A stretch of 64,000 bases of DNA from Tridacna crocea (GCA_943736015.1 OX031069.1:18667235-18731234); one strand, 5' to 3'; counted from the first letter of the stretch, positions 31,456-42,449 are shown. The notes: a model not told the origin generated them from the sequence alone. Translations and numbers: made by a program.

Positions 31456-31489
31456 GACCATTTCCACCCCATACAGAGGAAATTAACAC

Positions 31490-32288
31490 TTAACCCTTTA
31501 CCACATAATGATGACTTTTAAAATCCTGTGTGGAAGAAGTATTTTGAAAACATTGTGGGAAAAGCAGTACCCAGCATTTTCTCCTTTTTCCACAAAGTTT
31601 TCTACCCTATCAAAGCAAAATTGCACAATTTGAGCCACTTTGAAATTGCAGTGTTGTGCCTAGGCCAAAATTTTTGGGGGACACAGGTGTCCCCCTACCT
31701 TAATGTCAAGGGGACATTAGAAAAATCTAGGGGACACATTTCATACTTCCATCCGACTCTTGTAATCACGGAAATTTTATGAGCCGATTTTTTCTGAAAT
31801 TTTCGTCCTTTTTCTTACTTGTCCCGGAGGTCGAAGAAGCCGCGATCGATTCGAGGTTTTCACAGTCCACTGCGATTCAATTTCGTCTGCAACTTTTCTA
31901 TTTTTAACCTTTCCCGACATAGAGTTGGTCAACCGCATCCGGCGTTTCGCCATATTGTTTTATTGACAACAGTAAGACTGGTTTAAATATCGGATATCCC
32001 TAAGCGACTTTATCTCAGTAAATTTCGTGGTCACAATCTACATTGTGCAGGTGCCCATTGTAATTAACGCAATGTATGTAAATACCGAAATGGACTCCAG
32101 ATAAGGAAAATTTGTCGGATTTTCGTGAGCGCGCCCGACATCCCGCAATGGTTTAAATTTTAAGGGACATTTTTAAAAAAATTGCGGGAATCCCGCAATC
32201 CCGCGGCCTAGGCACAACACTGAAATTGTCATCAGCAAATTCTTTCAATTTGGATAGATCTAAAATTTTGCTGTGTGGTAACGGGTAA
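31490..32288 (-). mobile_element. Family A MITE interrupted by a hAT-like element
   Basis: Outer copy 31490-31648 resumes at 32223 with AAATTGTCATCAGCAAATTC and ends GGTAACGGGTAA. Joining the parts restores the usual GAAATTGTCATC arm. Confidence 0.88.
31649..32222. mobile_element. hAT-like non-autonomous element, 574 bp
   Basis: Perfect 18-bp terminal inverted repeats CAGTGTTGTGCCTAGGCC / GGCCTAGGCACAACACTG. The flanking direct repeat is AAATTG (6 bp), or TGAAATTG (8 bp) if the last TG is counted as target; 8 bp would be the hAT norm. Less AT-rich than its surroundings; no transposase frame. Confidence 0.82.
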
Positions 32289-32699
32289 AGTGCCAAAAAA
32301 TCCTTTCTTACCACATTCAACCTAGGAGTATGAACCAAATTATTGCAATTTAATGGTTGCTTTTGTGTATACAGTACCTGATCAGCAAAGCAGACAGAGA
32401 TGTTCAAAGATCTTGCTGCAGGTTTGTGCTGCCTGATCTTGATCTTCTCAAGCTGCAATGGCAGTTAGTCGTTACAGGTGCTATAAAATTTATAGAATCA
32501 GTTTTCTTCAGTGTATCTGAGCTCATAGTTACAGAAATGCTGATATTTTGACATTTTGTATTGCATCAAGTGAATCACAATTAGATAATACTGTTGCGTG
32601 AGTTTGCATCATGTTCGCAACCAGATCTAGTCCTTTGATAAAATAATTATGTAACCTAACGTTAATGACTGCTTGCTTCTACTAGCCATCAATTTCTGA

Positions 32700-32929
32700 A
32701 ATCATTGTTGCTAAATGAAGATGTGGCTTATAATAAAATATCTATTGTAGGCGACAAATTTGATGTAACGAAAAACAAAACTTTTGTCTTTTATAGGGTA
32801 GAAAATACTCTAGGAAAAGGAGTGAATGCTGGTTACCAGCCTTTTCTCCTTTATCCTCCATGTTTTCCCCAGCTTTTATCATTTGAAGTCCACAAGTCAT
32901 GGTGTGGTAAAGGGATAACCCTTCACTGG
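32700..32929 (+). mobile_element. Family A MITE, old copy
   Basis: GTAGAAAATACTCTAGGAAA stem with several unpaired changes; right end GGTAAAGGGATAA. Followed by a left-end scrap to 32947. Confidence 0.68.
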
Positions 32930-32947
32930 CTGACAAAATCTTGGATC

Positions 32948-33174
32948 TTAACCCATTACCAAACGACAAAATTTTAGACTGGTCCACATTAAAAGCATTT
33001 GCAGATGACAAAATAAATGTGAATCAAAAGTTGAAATTTTATTTTGAAAGGGTAGAAAACATTGTAGGAAATGGAGAAAATGCTGGTTACCAGCATTTTC
33101 TCTTTTTCCTATAATGTTCAAAAGGCTTCTTTCTCAGGGTTGTTAAAAGTCGGGATTGTGTGGTAATGAGTTAA
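32948..33174 (+). mobile_element. Family A MITE, A1/A3 mix
   Basis: Left CCCATTACC, right GGTAATGAG, but the arm is A1 (TCGGGATTG, TTGAAAGGG). Right TTAA shared. Confidence 0.9.
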
Positions 33175-33470
33175 CCAACTTGCAAGCATTTTTTCAGACG
33201 ACAGATTAAGTAATGAAGGACATTAACTTGGTTTTTTAAAGGGTAGGGATCATTACCAGCATTTTCTCTTTTTCCCTCGATATTTTCCAAAGCTTGTGAG
33301 ACTGCATCTGGTGGTAAAAGCTCTCTTTACCAGCCAAAAAATTTTGGACCTTAATCAAAATTTTATGCATTTGCAGACGACAGATTATATGTAACGAAAG
33401 ACAATAATTCTGTCTTTAACAGGGGTACAAAACAATGTGGGAAATAGAAAAAAATGCTGCTTGATACTGG
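33171..33470 (+). mobile_element. Two degenerate family A copies
   Basis: 33171-33330 lacks most of the left stem. 33318-33470 is a left arm plus first stem half (ATGTGGGAAATAG) with no right arm. Confidence 0.58.
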
Positions 33471-33495
33471 TAGTTTACCCATTGGCCCATTGTAT

Positions 33496-33724
33496 TTAAC
33501 CCTTTACCCCGTGAGGCATTTCTATAGTATCTCTGATTGACCCTAAATAACAGCAAGGATGAAGCCTTTTCTTATGCGTATATGACACCTTTTGATGGTA
33601 TAGAAAACATTGTGGCAAAAGGTGAAATTGCTCGTTATGAGCAATTTCACCTTTTGCCACAATGTTTTCAAAAGGCTCCTGCAAGCAATGCGTAGAAATG
33701 AGTATCTATGGAGTAAAGGGTTAA
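33496..33724 (+). mobile_element. Family B MITE
   Basis: 229 bp, TTAA both ends. Loop GCTCGTTATGAGC replaces GCTCGTCACGAGC, still self-complementary. Confidence 0.93.
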
Positions 33725-33861
33725 GAGTTTTTTTGCTAAGGATCTTCAAAACACTAGACTTGTTTCATAAAAGAAACAATTAACATAGTAACTGATGATT
33801 ACAAGGCAGTTTGCTACAAATGTCATCATTACACAATTGTGCATGTGAAGCATTATAACAA

Positions 33862-34086
33862 GCACAAATTCCGACATTTTAACAACCATGAGGAAGGTCC
33901 AGGCTTCAGCAAAAGATTGAGGGAAAAGGAGAAAATGCTGGTCACCAGCATTTCCTCCTTTTCCCACAATCTTTCTTTACCCTTTCATTGAAAAATTCCA
34001 CCATTTGAGCAATATTTAAATTGTCATTCTGTGAATGGTTTTAATTATAGACAAGGATAATACTTTGTCGGCTGATAGAGGCTTAA
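33862..34086 (-). mobile_element. Family A MITE, left terminus lost
   Basis: Loop CTGGTCACCAG, stem good; begins inside the arm at ACAAATTCCGACATTTTAAC. Right GGCTTAA. Confidence 0.75.
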
Positions 34087-34169
34087 GCATAAATAAATAT
34101 ATAACAATCACAAAAGCGTGCTTTAAGGTTTTCCAGGAATCAGCATGATTGGAGACTCACTACATCTAT

Positions 34170-34322
34170 TTAATTCTTTACCACACAACAAAAGCTTTGG
34201 CACCATCAAACAGAATGCATTTTCAGAAAACGTGTGAAATGTAGCTCAAAAGTTAGCAACTATTTCTGCCATTAATAGAGTAGACAGCTTGGTCAGGGAA
34301 ATGGAGAAAATACTACATAACA
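34170..34322 (+). mobile_element. Family A MITE, left half
   Basis: TTAATTCTTTACC, decayed arm, then GGGAAATGGAGAAAATAC; second half absent. Confidence 0.6.
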
Positions 34323-34953
34323 TATCTTCGCAAGCCAAGGGTGACAATTCAGTAAGCTACTCTACCCTTGCAGGATCAAGGTTGATTTCCACATTCCCCT
34401 GATACGTATTTTCATTGGTTGCAGCTAGCTCTAACTGCATGAATCAAATCGGTTGTAGCATTTCATCTTTGATAAATAGAACAAGGTTGCGACTTATCGG
34501 ATAAAAATAGAAGGTAAACATGAATATCTCCGTGGATGTGTGCAGAATCTGTAATGATTTATTACCGAAAAAATCATAAAAGAACAATATTTACAGCAAG
34601 TTTCAGTGTGACCAATCAATTATCACAGGTTTTAGGCTTTATCCCAGCACCTGACCATGGAATGTGGAAGTATGTTTGTGGTTATTTATGTGGAATTATT
34701 GTATTCGTAAGCGGCTTGTAAAATGATATTTCATTGGCTATAAGAAATATGATGTAAAGGGAGATAATAAGCAGCATCCAATAGAGGATGTATCACGGGA
34801 ATCTCAAAATCGGGCTCAGTTCGCAAAAGTTTCAGTCAGTGGCAGAAGAAAGAAGTTTGAAACCAATGTGCTATATTTTTGATTTATAAACTGTGAACAT
34901 TTCCTATTCTTTGGCTTTACTGCGGCTTTAAAAGCTGTATAACAGCACGATGC
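34323..34953. other. No gene or repeat family recognised
   Basis: Intron sequence. A short inverted pair AAGGGT / ACCCTTG near 34338-34372 is too weak to name. Confidence 0.4.
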
Positions 34954-35166
34954 CTAACCCTTTACCACACAATGCAGACTTTTAATGACCCTGAAGAAGA
35001 AGTCTTTTGAAAACATTGTGAGGCTGGTAACCAGCATTTTCTCCTTTTCCCACGTTTTGTACCCTATCAAAGAAAAATGCATCATTTTTCGCCACACTGA
35101 AATTTTCATCCACAAATGCTTTCAATTTCGAAAAGTCTAAAATTTTGTTGTGTGGTAAAGGGTTAA
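34954..35166 (-). mobile_element. Family A MITE, first stem half deleted
   Basis: CATTGTGAGGCTGGTAACCAGC shows loss of about 15 bases of one stem half. CTAA and TTAA ends. Confidence 0.83.
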
Positions 35167-35187
35167 ATAATGTAAGAATGTTTTACG

Positions 35188-35418
35188 TTAACTCTTCACC
35201 AAACAACAAATTTATTGACTGGTCCAAATTGAAAGCATTTGCAGACGACAAAATAAATGTGAATCAAAAACTGAAATTTGATTTGGAAAGGGTAGAAAAC
35301 ATTATGGGAAAGGAAGAAAAAACTGGTAACCAGTATTTTCTTCTTTTTCCACACTGTGTTTTCAAAGGCTTTCTTTCTCATGGTCATCAAAAGTCGGGAT
35401 GGTAAGGTAAAGAGTTAA
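35188..35418 (+). mobile_element. Family A MITE, A1
   Basis: TTAA both ends. Core AGGAAGAAAAAACTGG is only partly paired. Confidence 0.87.
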
Positions 35419-36011
35419 GTATGATATCATGACATAATTATTTTTCATAATCACCACCTTGGTATTCTTTATAAAGATATCTCTAAATATCCTGAGTCAT
35501 ACAGCAATGCCTGTAGAAGCATTCACCATAAAAAATATTGCTGCCTTCAAAGAGAGCATCCTCGTGGAATGCCAATAAATTCTGGCTAATGAAACCATAA
35601 TTAGTGCCATAAAGATGTTTAAAGTATACTGTGATACTCAATAATTGAAAATATTCCAGAACTATATACATGTATGTGTACTGGGCTTTGAATTCTACAA
35701 CAACAATTCTCAGATGTACTTGCACTAGCTTACACATGTATACGCCCATAATATGCTGATAAGAGAAATCTTGCTCTCATGTGTCACAGTCAGGAGCCGC
35801 AATGTTTGTTACAATAAGCAGCTGCAATGTTTGTTACAATAAGCAGGGCAGATTAATGGTGAAATTTTGTTGAAATAGTAAGGTAAATGGCCTTTTTTTT
35901 TTTCTTTTTGTACTCAACTTTATAAACTGAGCTACTTATGTATCATATTCCAGTGAACATCAAGTCCTGATTTAATAATACCATAATGGTATCATAAAAG
36001 ATTCACTCTCA
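35419..36011. other. Unassigned sequence with a 24-bp tandem pair
   Basis: GCAATGTTTGTTACAATAAG occurs twice in succession at about 35800-35846. Nothing else recognised. Confidence 0.5.
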
Positions 36012-36095
36012 TAGCAATACTCGTTTTCCCACAGTATTTGCTACAGGCTTCTTTTCAGGGTCGTTAAAAGTGGGGACTGTGTATCAAAGGGTTAA
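36012..36095 (+). mobile_element. Family A right-half fragment
   Basis: From GTTTTCCCACAGTATTTGC to AAAGGGTTAA. Confidence 0.6.
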
Positions 36096-36376
36096 AGGTT
36101 AAAAATAGAATTTTGTGGCACAAATGTTAACTTCCTTCAACCAGTTCTCAATGGTCATAGCTAAAGGAAGTGGGTGGAACCTCACCTTGTTTTGATAATT
36201 CTTCCATGAGATTCTGTTTACATTAGATTTGTTTTTGAACTTTTCTTGGAAACTTATGCCTTAGGCTGCTAAGTCTGACTCAAGGACCTGCGGACAGTGA
36301 AAATCAAGATCATATTATACAGAAAGTGCAGTTAGAACTTGGCCTTACACTAATATGAAGATATTTTTCCTTAAAA

Positions 36377-36605
36377 TTAACCCATTACCACACAATCCCT
36401 ATTTTTGACGCCCCTGAGAAAGACGCCTTTAGAAAACATTGTGGGAAAAGGAGAAAATGCTGGTAACCAGCATTTTCTCCTTTTCTCACAATGTTTTCTA
36501 CCCTTCACAAATCAAATTTCAAATTTTCAGTCACTTTTATTTTGTCGTCTGCAAATGCTTTCAATTTGGACAAGTATATAATATTGCTGTTTGGTAATGA
36601 GTTAA
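36377..36605 (-). mobile_element. Family A MITE, A3, 229 bp
   Basis: Near-identical to copies at 7921 and 56566. Right TTAA shared. Confidence 0.93.
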
Positions 36606-37107
36606 CAGCAATATTTGGATTTTTACAAGCTAATGCCAATGCTGCTTTCCCCTTAACCAACAATGTTTTCTTCCCTCTCAAAACCAAATCTCAATGTCCA
36701 TTAATCTCATTATCATCCACAAAATTTATGCTTTCTATTTTTGAAAGTCTTAAATTGAGCACGGTAGCTCAGTCGGTAGCCTGCAGGACTTGAGAACACA
36801 GGTCCAGGGTTTGATCCCTGGCTTCGACCCCTGGCTCTGACAGCCAATTTCTTTCCGAGGATTGATGCTAGTCATTGCCATAAGTTTCGTTCCTCTCTCA
36901 GCGCTGACCATTGTTTCGACGATGGTCATGTGGGGAAGCAGTCAGTGTCTTGGAATGAAAATTGTGTGAAGTACTGGTAACAGAAGCTCCAGGAATGCAT
37001 GGATAAGTGCACTTGCCGCTGTGATATAACTGAAATATTGTTGAAAATGGCATTAAACACCATACAATCAATCAATCAACTTAAATTTTGTTATTTGGTA
37101 AGGTTTA
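36602..37107 (-). mobile_element. Family A MITE, old, interrupted by a SINE
   Basis: Outer copy keeps AACAATGTTTTCTTCCC and an arm that breaks at GTCTTAAATT (36756) and resumes at 37080 with CTTAAATTTTGTTATTTGG. Confidence 0.8.
36757..37079 (+). mobile_element. tRNA-headed SINE with 8-bp target duplication
   Basis: A box TAGCTCAGTCGG, B box GGGTTTGATCCC, a 200-bp body and tail GGCATTAAACACC with (ATCA) repeats. CTTAAATT at 36749-36756 and 37080-37087 is the target duplication. Body and tail resemble SINEs common in molluscs. Confidence 0.9.
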
Positions 37108-37329
37108 TAAGAGCTGTACATTTTTTATTCACAGCAAAACAACACCCACCTGGCTTTACCAAACTCATCTAGTGTTTCAACAATTCTCAGCCTAGATGAA
37201 GACGCCTTTTACATGTAATTACCCTGTTGGAATAGGTGAAAAAAAAAAGACTGATAAACAGTTTTTTTCTCCTTTTTACATAATAATATGTGAGACTCAA
37301 AATAGATCCATGAAATAAACATCACTAAC

Positions 37330-37545
37330 CTTTTAGCTATCTTGCATTTTCACACCTTTGATAAAGCAGGCTTTTGAAATATTGTGGGTGACAGTGAAAA
37401 CGCTCAAAACACACATAATTATTATTTTCCCACAATGTTTTCAACTCTTACAAAGACAAATCCCACCCAATGGGTAGTAAATATATTTTTTTGCAAATGC
37501 TTGTAATGAGTCGAAAGCTTTGCTGTATGGGATAGTCGAAAAGGC
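37330..37545 (-). mobile_element. Family A MITE, very old
   Basis: AGGCTTTTGAAATATTGTGG and CCCACAATGTTTTCAAC are recognisable; loop region replaced. Confidence 0.55.
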
Positions 37546-37673
37546 ACAATTCTAATACCGGTAACTTCTAGTTACATGTACATGTACTTCCCTCTTACAT
37601 GGAAACATCCGAATAGAGGATGTTGAACTATGCTATCAGCCTATCATCACAAAAGTACATCATGTGATACAAA

Positions 37674-38159
37674 TTGACTCTTTATCACAAAAATCCTAAT
37701 GTTTAATTACCCTAAGAAAGAAACCTTTCGGAAAGAAAGCTTATGAAAACATTTTGGAAAAAGGAAAAATACCTAGTTACCAGTAGTTTTCCTTTAGCAC
37801 GTATTACTATTATCCACCTTTTCCAAAACAAAATTCAGTTTTTAACCCTTTACCACACAATCCTGACTTTTAACGACCCTAAGACAGACGCCTTTTGAAA
37901 ACATTGTAGGAAAAGGAGAAAATGCTGGTAACCAGCATTTTCTCCTTTTCCCACAATGTTTTCCACCATTCCCAAACCAAATTACAATTTTTCAGTCAGA
38001 CTGATTTTATCGTCTGCAAATGCTTTCAGTTTGGACAGGTCCAAAATTTTGTCGTTTGGTAAAGAGTTAAGTCACTTTTTTCTTTGTCTTCTGCCAGTTC
38101 TTTCAAATACATGTACATGTAGGACTAGTCTTATTATTTGCTGTGTGGCAAGTGGTTAA
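37674..38159 (-). mobile_element. Family A MITE interrupted by another A copy
   Basis: Outer part 37674-37845 ends CAGTTTTTAA; it resumes at 38067 with TTAAGTCACTTTTTTC and ends GGCAAGTGGTTAA. Without the insert the arm reads CAGTTTTTAAGTCAC, a variant of the normal CAATTTTTGAGTCAC. Confidence 0.82.
37842..38070 (-). mobile_element. Family A MITE, A1, nested
   Basis: 229 bp, TTAA both ends, intact palindrome. Sits in the outer arm of the preceding entry. Confidence 0.92.
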
Positions 38160-38383
38160 CCCTTTACCAAACAATCCCTCACTTTGAAAGCTCTGGGAAC
38201 CAGGGAAAGGGTTTTAGAAAGCATTATGGGAACAGAAAAGATGTTGCTTACCACCATATTCCTTAACACCAGAATGGTTGCTACCCTTTTAAAGACAAAT
38301 CTAACAGTATAAGCCTTTTCACATGGTCTGCAAAATACTTAGGATCTGGACTGGCTGCAGAATGTATCTTGCAAAAAAATTAA
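38156..38383 (-). mobile_element. Family A MITE, degenerate
   Basis: TTAA both ends. Stem almost erased (GGGAACAGAAAAGATGTTG). Confidence 0.65.
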
Positions 38384-38630
38384 TTCTTTACCAAACAATA
38401 AAATTCTGGACTATCCAGTAACCAAACTGAAAGCAATAATTGTGCAGTTGACGGAATAAGTACATGTATGACTGAAAAGTTTACACTAATGCTTTGGGAA
38501 TGGTAGAAAACTTTGTAGGACAAGGAGAAAATGTTGGTTTGTAACCAGCATTTTCTCCTTTTCCCACAATCGTTTCAAAAAGCTGTTTGTCTCAGAGTTG
38601 TTAAAAGGTGGGATCGTGTGGTAAAAGTTC
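38380..38630 (+). mobile_element. Family A MITE, diverged
   Basis: Left TTAA shared. Loop TTGGTTTGTAACCAG. Right terminus GTAAAAGTTC. Confidence 0.75.
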
Positions 38631-38667
38631 ATCAATTATTGTGGTATTTGTCGAAGACAATATACCA

Positions 38668-38750
38668 CAATGAGTTCAATATTGAATTTTGAAGATCATG
38701 TACTACAATGAGTTCAATATTGAATTCTGAAGATCATGTATCATATTTTG
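38668..38750 (+). repeat. Tandem duplication, 41-bp unit
   Basis: ACAATGAGTTCAATATTGAA plus TTYTGAAGATCATGTA occurs twice. Confidence 0.8.
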
Positions 38751-38830
38751 TGCAAAACCTATAGATATAAACCCAATGAGACTCAATTTTTCTCAGGCAA
38801 TTCGGTTTTTCGGTCGCATGTACAGTCATA

Positions 38831-39616
38831 CCTTCAGTCTGAAGGTGTCTGCTCCGATGCTATTTTTGTGACTGGTCTTCGCTAACACCTTCAGGCCAGC
38901 CATTCATTGAACCCTTCTGGAAAAAATACGATGTTAACTGCATCTTTTCGAACGGCTCAATGCGACAAAATTTCCAATGACAGCTAATAAAATAGGTATG
39001 GACCGTTAGATAAATGATTAATCTTTAAGAGCACACAAAATATGCTGCAAAATACCAATTAAATCCATGGGAATTTACCTTTTTTCCCAACGTAAATAAA
39101 TCCAGCATAATTTGTAAACAACTAACACGGCGACTTCCATTAGTCAGGCATGCGCACTCAATGGAATTTGAAATTTGTACAGTCTGGTTCCCTAACCCTA
39201 TACAGCCAAGTTCGATCAAGGTGCGTTTGTTTACAGCAAAATTCGCAACTAAACCATCCTGTAGCGTGTCAGAGATACTGCGATTTCTGCCGAGACATGC
39301 GCATTGAAAAGATCACCATGTTTTGATTTCTGGTGAAGTAGGTCAACAATTATTTACGTTGAAAAGTACAGATTTGCACAAAGGTAAGAGTTGGATATTA
39401 ACTAACATCAGTTTTTTTGTAAATATTAATCATTTATCTAACAATCCATACCCATTTCATTAGTTGTCATCTGAATTTCTGTCGCATAGAGCCGTTCGAA
39501 AAGATGCGGGTAAAATCGTATTTTTTCCATACGGGTTCAATGAATGGCTGGCCTGAAGGTGTTAGCGAAGACCAGTCACAAAAATAGCATCGGAGCAGAC
39601 ACCTTCAGACTGAAGG
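38831..39616. mobile_element. Long-TIR element with TA target duplication
   Basis: Arms of about 195 bp (38831-39027 and 39419-39616) are inverted copies with modest divergence. Each end starts with the 15-base palindrome CCTTCAGWCTGAAGG. TA flanks both ends (38829-38830, 39617-39618). The roughly 390-bp middle has no transposase. TA duplication suggests a Tc1/mariner-type origin. Confidence 0.8.
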
Positions 39617-39618
39617 TA

Positions 39619-40348
39619 GTACATGTAGTTGGAAATGTCAGACTGAAATACACTTGGTGAGGCCATCGATTGTAGAAATACTATTTTTTTCATTGAAAAT
39701 AGCTTATTCACTCATAGCCTTCTGGTGCAATGATATGAAATTCTTCAAACGATCACTTGGTCCTGGGCTTTTTCGTTCCGAAACATGTCTGTCCAATGGT
39801 TTGTTCATACAATGATTGCGCCCTACTCCATTTGATTGGGTATGAATATTTACAGATCGAAATAATTTATTGTAATCTTAGAAATTTCATGTGAACAGCC
39901 AAAGATATTTCAAAATTACAGTTTTCAAGTACGAACCTAATTTTATTCGATATATTTGCACAGTTTCTCTCTCAACCCATCATGCATCTAACTGTCAAGG
40001 GACATTATACCCGACTCCTCCTTATTAGCAAAGGAAGACCAACAACACACAAGTAATTCTTGTCATGATTACTTTCACTTCAACCAAAAGGGATTTCATT
40101 TGATTAGTAGGTTAACTTTCAAGCCAATATTTGAATAATATTTCTCTTTTTCTTTCAAATTATTGATTCAACACAATGGCTTCCTTGACAAATACCACTT
40201 CAGCATTCTCAACACTTTGATTAATTTACAGCAATGCTGGTGTCTTTTGCACTCTTAAGATCTATAAGCCTCTAACTCATCGGTAAACATCATGTTACAT
40301 CAACATTTTTGTAAAGGCTATTTGGCTAACCTCTGCAGCTTTGGTCTT
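39619..40348. other. No gene or repeat family recognised
   Basis: AT-rich intron sequence without supported features. Confidence 0.4.
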
Positions 40349-40575
40349 TTAACCCTTTCCCAAACAAGCCTTGGTTTTTACGTGTCTGCAGTAAAAATCT
40401 TTTGAAAAGACTGTGAGAAAGGAGAAATTGCTCGTAACGAGCAATTTCTCCTTTTCTCACAGTGTTTTCTACCCTTTTTGAGAAAGTTCTGCCATTTTCT
40501 CAAAATCTAAAATTGTCATCTGCAAACTCTTTCAGTTTGGAAGAGTCCAAAATTTGTCGTTTGGGAAAGGGTTAA
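40349..40575 (-). mobile_element. Family A MITE with a B-like core
   Basis: TTAACCCTTTCCC / GGGAAAGGGTTAA. Arms are A2, but the loop is AAATTGCTCGTAACGAGCAA, the family B sequence, within an A-like stem (GGAGAAA / TTTCTCC). Perfectly palindromic. Confidence 0.9.
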
Positions 40576-40713
40576 TATGAGGATTAGGATCAGTAGAATC
40601 ACTAAATCATCAGTAGATATTGTGTAACATTAAAAATTTGGTAAAGAGTATTTGGCCAGTCTCAGCAGCTTCTGTCTTTTATGCAAGAGTTTGGCGCCGT
40701 AGACCTTTGAAGG

Positions 40714-40842
40714 TTAACTCTTTACCAGATGACGAAACTTATACAGAAAGTTTGCCTGAACAAGGTATCAAACTCGCAACCACTTGGTCACAAGTCAGAT
40801 ACACTTACCACTGAGCTACCCATTCAGGCAGTAAAGGGTTAA
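40714..40842. mobile_element. 129-bp TTAA element carrying a tRNA-like insert
   Basis: TTAACTCTTTACCAGATGACG at the left and GGCAGTAAAGGGTTAA at the right are MITE ends. Between them, on the minus strand (about 40832-40755), lies a SINE-like tRNA head with A box TAGCTCAGTGG and B box GAGTTTGATACC. No palindromic core. Confidence 0.72.
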
Positions 40843-41190
40843 AAACTAAATTTCTTAAATACCAGTACAGTGTTTATCTACCTATTATTCAATAACTGGG
40901 TCAGTCCTACAGAAGAATGTAAGAATTACAATGGCTATATGAAAGATATCTTTCATGACAATCTATTACTTTAATTCTTTTCCCAAATGCTATAGGTTAT
41001 AATGTTCAAGACATTTAATTACTTTAATTCTTCCAGATGTTCTCCGCGTAATGAAAATGGACCAAAATCATAAAATTCTCCTACATTTATGTAATACGTG
41101 TAGTTCATATAGAGCTAAGTCAACACAAACTGTAATGCAATACATATAATTGTTGTCCAACAGTATAGTATAGAAATCCTGATAAATTCC
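40843..41190. other. No gene recognised
   Basis: Contains a weak duplicated ATTACTTTAATTCTT (about 40970 and 41020). Confidence 0.4.
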
Positions 41191-41312
41191 TTAACTTTTT
41201 ACCATATGACCAGCATTTTCTCCTTTCCATCCCAAAATCAATTTCAGTGTTTCAGTCTCATTTATTTTGTCGTCTGCAAAAAATGGACAAGTTTAAGATG
41301 ATAAAGAGTTAC
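41191..41312 (-). mobile_element. Family A internal-deletion derivative, 122 bp
   Basis: TTAACTTTTTACC joins directly to GACCAGCATTTTCTCC, so the first arm and stem half are gone. Other arm complete; right end TTAC. Confidence 0.78.
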
Positions 41313-41317
41313 AAGGA

Positions 41318-41430
41318 TTAACAGAAAACAATGTGGCTATAAGTTAGTGGAAATTGTCTTTGATACTTTGGGGCAACAGGTGACCAACAATTTCTCCTTT
41401 TCCAACCATATTTTCTACCATCTGAAAGAT
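41318..41430 (-). mobile_element. Family A core remnant
   Basis: ACAATTTCTCCTTTTCCAAC with a mutated upstream half. Confidence 0.45.
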
Positions 41431-41857
41431 ATTAGGTAGTAGAGCTCTCTGTAATACCTCTAGTGCTGCATTACATAGTTTTCTTGATAGTTGATAAATA
41501 CGAATTTATACAGGTATAATACTTTTTGCACATTTTTAACGGACCAGAAATTTCTTTATGCCTACATGTATCTTGAAATTATTTGTAGATACTTTTGTCA
41601 GTTTCCAGAAATTATGGAGGCAATTACTATCTCTCCTTGTAACGAAAATATAGCGGTTTTAGATTTATAAATGATAATTCTAAGAAAGACAAAAAGGGAA
41701 AAGTGGTTTGGTGAAAGCAGTACAATAACACTCTTTTTTTAATCATAGCAAATTGTGTAGGATAATATTATTGTGGAAAAAGCTTATTCAGGGGTATACT
41801 ATGTTAAAACAATATCATAGTGTCAAACACAGGATCATTTGGTATAAGGCTAAAATA
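41431..41857. other. No gene or repeat family recognised
   Basis: AT-rich intron sequence. Confidence 0.4.
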
Positions 41858-42073
41858 TTAAATGTTTACCAAACGACCAATTGAAAGCATTTATTTTGCA
41901 GACGATAAAATAAATGTTACTGTAAAATTGAAATTTGATTTGGGAAGGGTAGAAAACATTGTGGGAAAAGGAGAAAATGCTGGTTACCAGCATTTTCTCC
42001 TTTTCCCTCAATGTTTTCAAAAGGCTTCTTTCTCAGGGTCGTTAAAAATGGAGATTGTGTGCTGATGAGTTAA
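41858..42073 (+). mobile_element. Family A MITE, A1
   Basis: TTAA both ends. Left arm shortened by about 15 bp (CAAACGACCAATTGAAAGC). Confidence 0.88.
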
Positions 42074-42171
42074 ATACCAATGTTAACCTATGTGCCATGA
42101 ACTTCTATTCTTCAAGGAATTCCAGGGTCAGTTAAACATTCATAAGGCACCAATCCGCAATACCAATTAAA

Positions 42172-42398
42172 TTAACCCTTTACCAAACAATCCCTGGTTT
42201 TTACGACCCTGGGATAGAAGCCTTTTGAAAACATTGTGGGAAAGGAGAAAATGCTGGTAACCAGCATTTTCTCCTTTTCCAACAATGTTTTTTGCCCTGC
42301 TAGAAACAAATTTCAAATTTTGAGTTACGTTTATTTTGTCGTCTGCACATGCTTCCAATTGAACCAGTCTAAAATTTTGTCGTTTGGTAAAAGGTTAA
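42172..42398 (-). mobile_element. Family A MITE, A2
   Basis: Consensus-like A2: CCCTGGTTTTTACGACCC, CCCTGCTAGAAAC. TTAA both ends. Confidence 0.92.
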
Positions 42399-42449
42399 AT
42401 ACTGGAAACATATTTCAGTCAGTCACCATAACAGAGTGGTAAATTACCT

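Noticed and set aside
34536..34721. 61-codon frame with a hydrophobic end
   Set aside because: No homology recognised, no splice signals, within chance length.
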